From Pseudomonas sp. P5_109 (GTDB lineage: Bacteria > Pseudomonadota > Gammaproteobacteria > Pseudomonadales > Pseudomonadaceae), in assembly GCF_034009455.1 (NCBI RefSeq), contig NZ_CP125380.1, positions 3,175,501-3,239,500 on the forward strand: a DNA stretch of 64,000 nucleotides. The letters are read 5' to 3'. This document shows, piece after piece, positions 63,018 to 64,000 of the stretch (the first letter of the stretch is position 1; each line of letters opens with the position of its first letter). Made by a program: the position numbers and the translations under genes. The notes under the pieces are model-generated. The model was not told where the DNA came from and did not search any database. It worked only from the letters and a program-made list of their open reading frames with translations.

Positions 63018-63594
63018 GGAAAAATCCTTATGGCCTGAGCTGGTAGTGCGGTGGTAGCTCGGCGAATACATTGAGAATGTTGCGGGCACTCAGTCCGGAC
63101 GGAATGGAGCGCGGGAAAGGAGGGCGTGCCAGTCGGATACCTGGCGGCGGGCGGCAGGTTTGACGGGGAGTCGTGGTGTGTCCGGGCATAAAAGTCAGGC
63201 GCACGCAGATTCACCAATAACAAGGCGTGCATCTCCATTCTTTTCAACATGATTCCCCCGGTTCCCTGGTGGCTCATTGGCTACTCGGCACTTTTGTCAG
63301 GCCGTTACTGCGTAATCCCTTTCCGATCAAGCCTGTAGGACGCGTCAGATGAAGTTAGCATCTAACCACGGCTTAGCCAGTCGAATGAATTAATTCTTTC
63401 GTTTTGTGTGCAAGTTCTCGATATTTTCGTGTACTAAAAAGTTAATACGGATCAAGGGCTTGCCGGAACAAGTTGAGTGACTGTTTAGTCAAGGTGGGAG
63501 CGGGCTTGCTCGCGAAAGCGGTGTGTCATCCAGCGTTGATGTTGCCTGACACGACCTCTTCGCGAGCAAGTCCGCTCCCACGGGAATCTGTCCG
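63018..63594. other. Intergenic region upstream of the 12-gene cluster
   Basis: The 577 bases contain a GC-rich part (63020-63330), an AT-rich part (63350-63470) that probably holds the cluster promoter, and a REPIN. A 79-87 codon frame at 63014-63277 on the minus strand overlaps the DUF1254 start and has no family features. No sigma-54 motif or operator was recognised. Confidence 0.5.
63494..63581. repeat. REPIN, GTGGGAGCGGGCTTGCTCGC family
   Basis: Arms GTGGGAGCGGGCTTGCTCGC.. / ..GCGAGCAAGTCCGCTCCCAC with one mismatch, between the YciI-like gene and the cluster promoter. Confidence 0.92.
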
Positions 63595-64000
63595 TCAGTT
63601 TTTCTTTGCCTGCTCCCACACCCGTTCTTCCTGTTCACGCAGTTCCGGGGTGAATTCGGCGCCAAAGTCTTCGGCCTCGAACACCTGGCGAATCTCGATT
63701 TCGGCTTCGGTGCCCGGCATCGGGTTAGGGCAACGCTTGACCCATTCGATGGCTTCTTCCCTGGATTTCACTTTCCACAACCAGAAGCCGGCGATCAGTT
63801 CCTTGGTTTCGATGAAGGGGCCGTCGATGACCGAGCGTTGCGCCCCCGAAAACCTGACACGAGCGCCTTTGCTGCTGGGGTGCAAGCCTTCGCCTGCGAG
63901 CATGACGCCGGCCTTGACCAGTTCTTCGTTGTAGTTGCCCATGGCCGTCAGCAGTTCCTGACTGGGCATCACGCCGGCTTCGGAATCGGCGTTGGCCTTG
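63595..64000 (-). CDS. YciI/DGPF-domain protein, 5'-truncated by window edge
   Basis: The visible 135 residues show the YciI-like (DGPFAETKE) motif as DGPFIETKELIAGFWLWKVKS and a C-terminal helix (ELREQEERVWEQAKKN). The frame stays open to the window edge (KANADSEAGVMPSQELL), and homologous proteins start a few residues further upstream, so the start lies just outside; the ATGs inside are not the likely start. Function in the family is poorly defined; many are encoded beside ECF sigma factors. Confidence 0.88.
   Translation of the reverse strand, partial: KANADSEAGVMPSQELLTAMGNYNEELVKAGVMLAGEGLHPSSKGARVRFSGAQRSVIDGPFIETKELIAGFWLWKVKSREEAIEWVKRCPNPMPGTEAEIEIRQVFEAEDFGAEFTPELREQEERVWEQAKKN

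Noticed and set aside
63014..63277. Small minus-strand frame upstream of the DUF1254 gene
   Set aside because: No family features, no convincing ribosome site, and it overlaps the start of the DUF1254 gene in another frame.
7816..63581. Palindromic repeats as a possible CRISPR array
   Set aside because: They are scattered tens of kilobases apart, are inverted pairs rather than regularly spaced direct repeats, and no cas gene is present.

Overview
The window reads as chromosomal DNA of a Pseudomonas of the P. fluorescens lineage. The evidence is high GC with strong GC3 bias, the large NAD-dependent glutamate dehydrogenase GdhB, BatABD/MoxR modules, and many short palindromic repeats of the types common in fluorescent pseudomonads (GTGGGAGCGGGCTTGCTCGC, GTAGGAGCCGGCTTGCTGGC and TGTGGCGAGGGGGCTTGCC). 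No phage, insertion sequence, CRISPR array, tRNA or rRNA was seen. All family calls come from reading motifs, not from searches.

Layout. 1-7.8 kb: the 3' two thirds of pepN, a large lower-GC gene of unknown function, then a secreted Ycf48-like propeller protein and an MMPL-type RND transporter. 7.9-16.5 kb: an aldonic acid (pentonate) catabolic island, made of a FadR-type regulator, an IlvD/Edd-family sugar-acid dehydratase, a divergent MFS importer, an AraD1-family protein, alpha-ketoglutaric semialdehyde dehydrogenase, a DUF5629 protein and an exported beta-propeller lactonase. Two FadR-type operator-like sites sit over the two divergent promoters. 16.6-17.8 kb: four very small exported or membrane proteins. 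17.9-23.3 kb: GST, sbcC and sbcD.

23.6-30.5 kb: six-gene MoxR-vWA module A (moxR, DUF58, DUF4381, batA, batB/C, batD). 30.7-33.2 kb: an acidic small protein and a lower-GC secreted subtilase. 33.8-38.7 kb: gdhB. 38.9-46.1 kb: a run of single genes (lipoprotein, cupin, ABM monooxygenase, MocR regulator, AhpD-like protein, LysR regulator, GNAT, Asp/Glu racemase, unknown).

46.2-63.0 kb: a continuous 12-gene minus-strand cluster. Read in the direction of transcription it encodes a DUF1254/DUF1214 protein, a phenol-MetA-type outer-membrane protein, a second complete MoxR-vWA module (module B, same gene order as A), a periplasmic HAD phosphatase, a Cys-type arylsulfatase, a membrane spermidine-synthase-like protein and an octaheme cytochrome c with TPRs. 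Two module B genes (batD and DUF4381) carry REPINs inserted in frame, so repeat DNA is translated in both. The best candidate for an undescribed system is this cluster: a Mxa/Bat-like maturation module genetically tied to a secreted sulfatase and a periplasmic multiheme cytochrome. 63.6 kb to the end: a YciI-like protein cut by the window edge.
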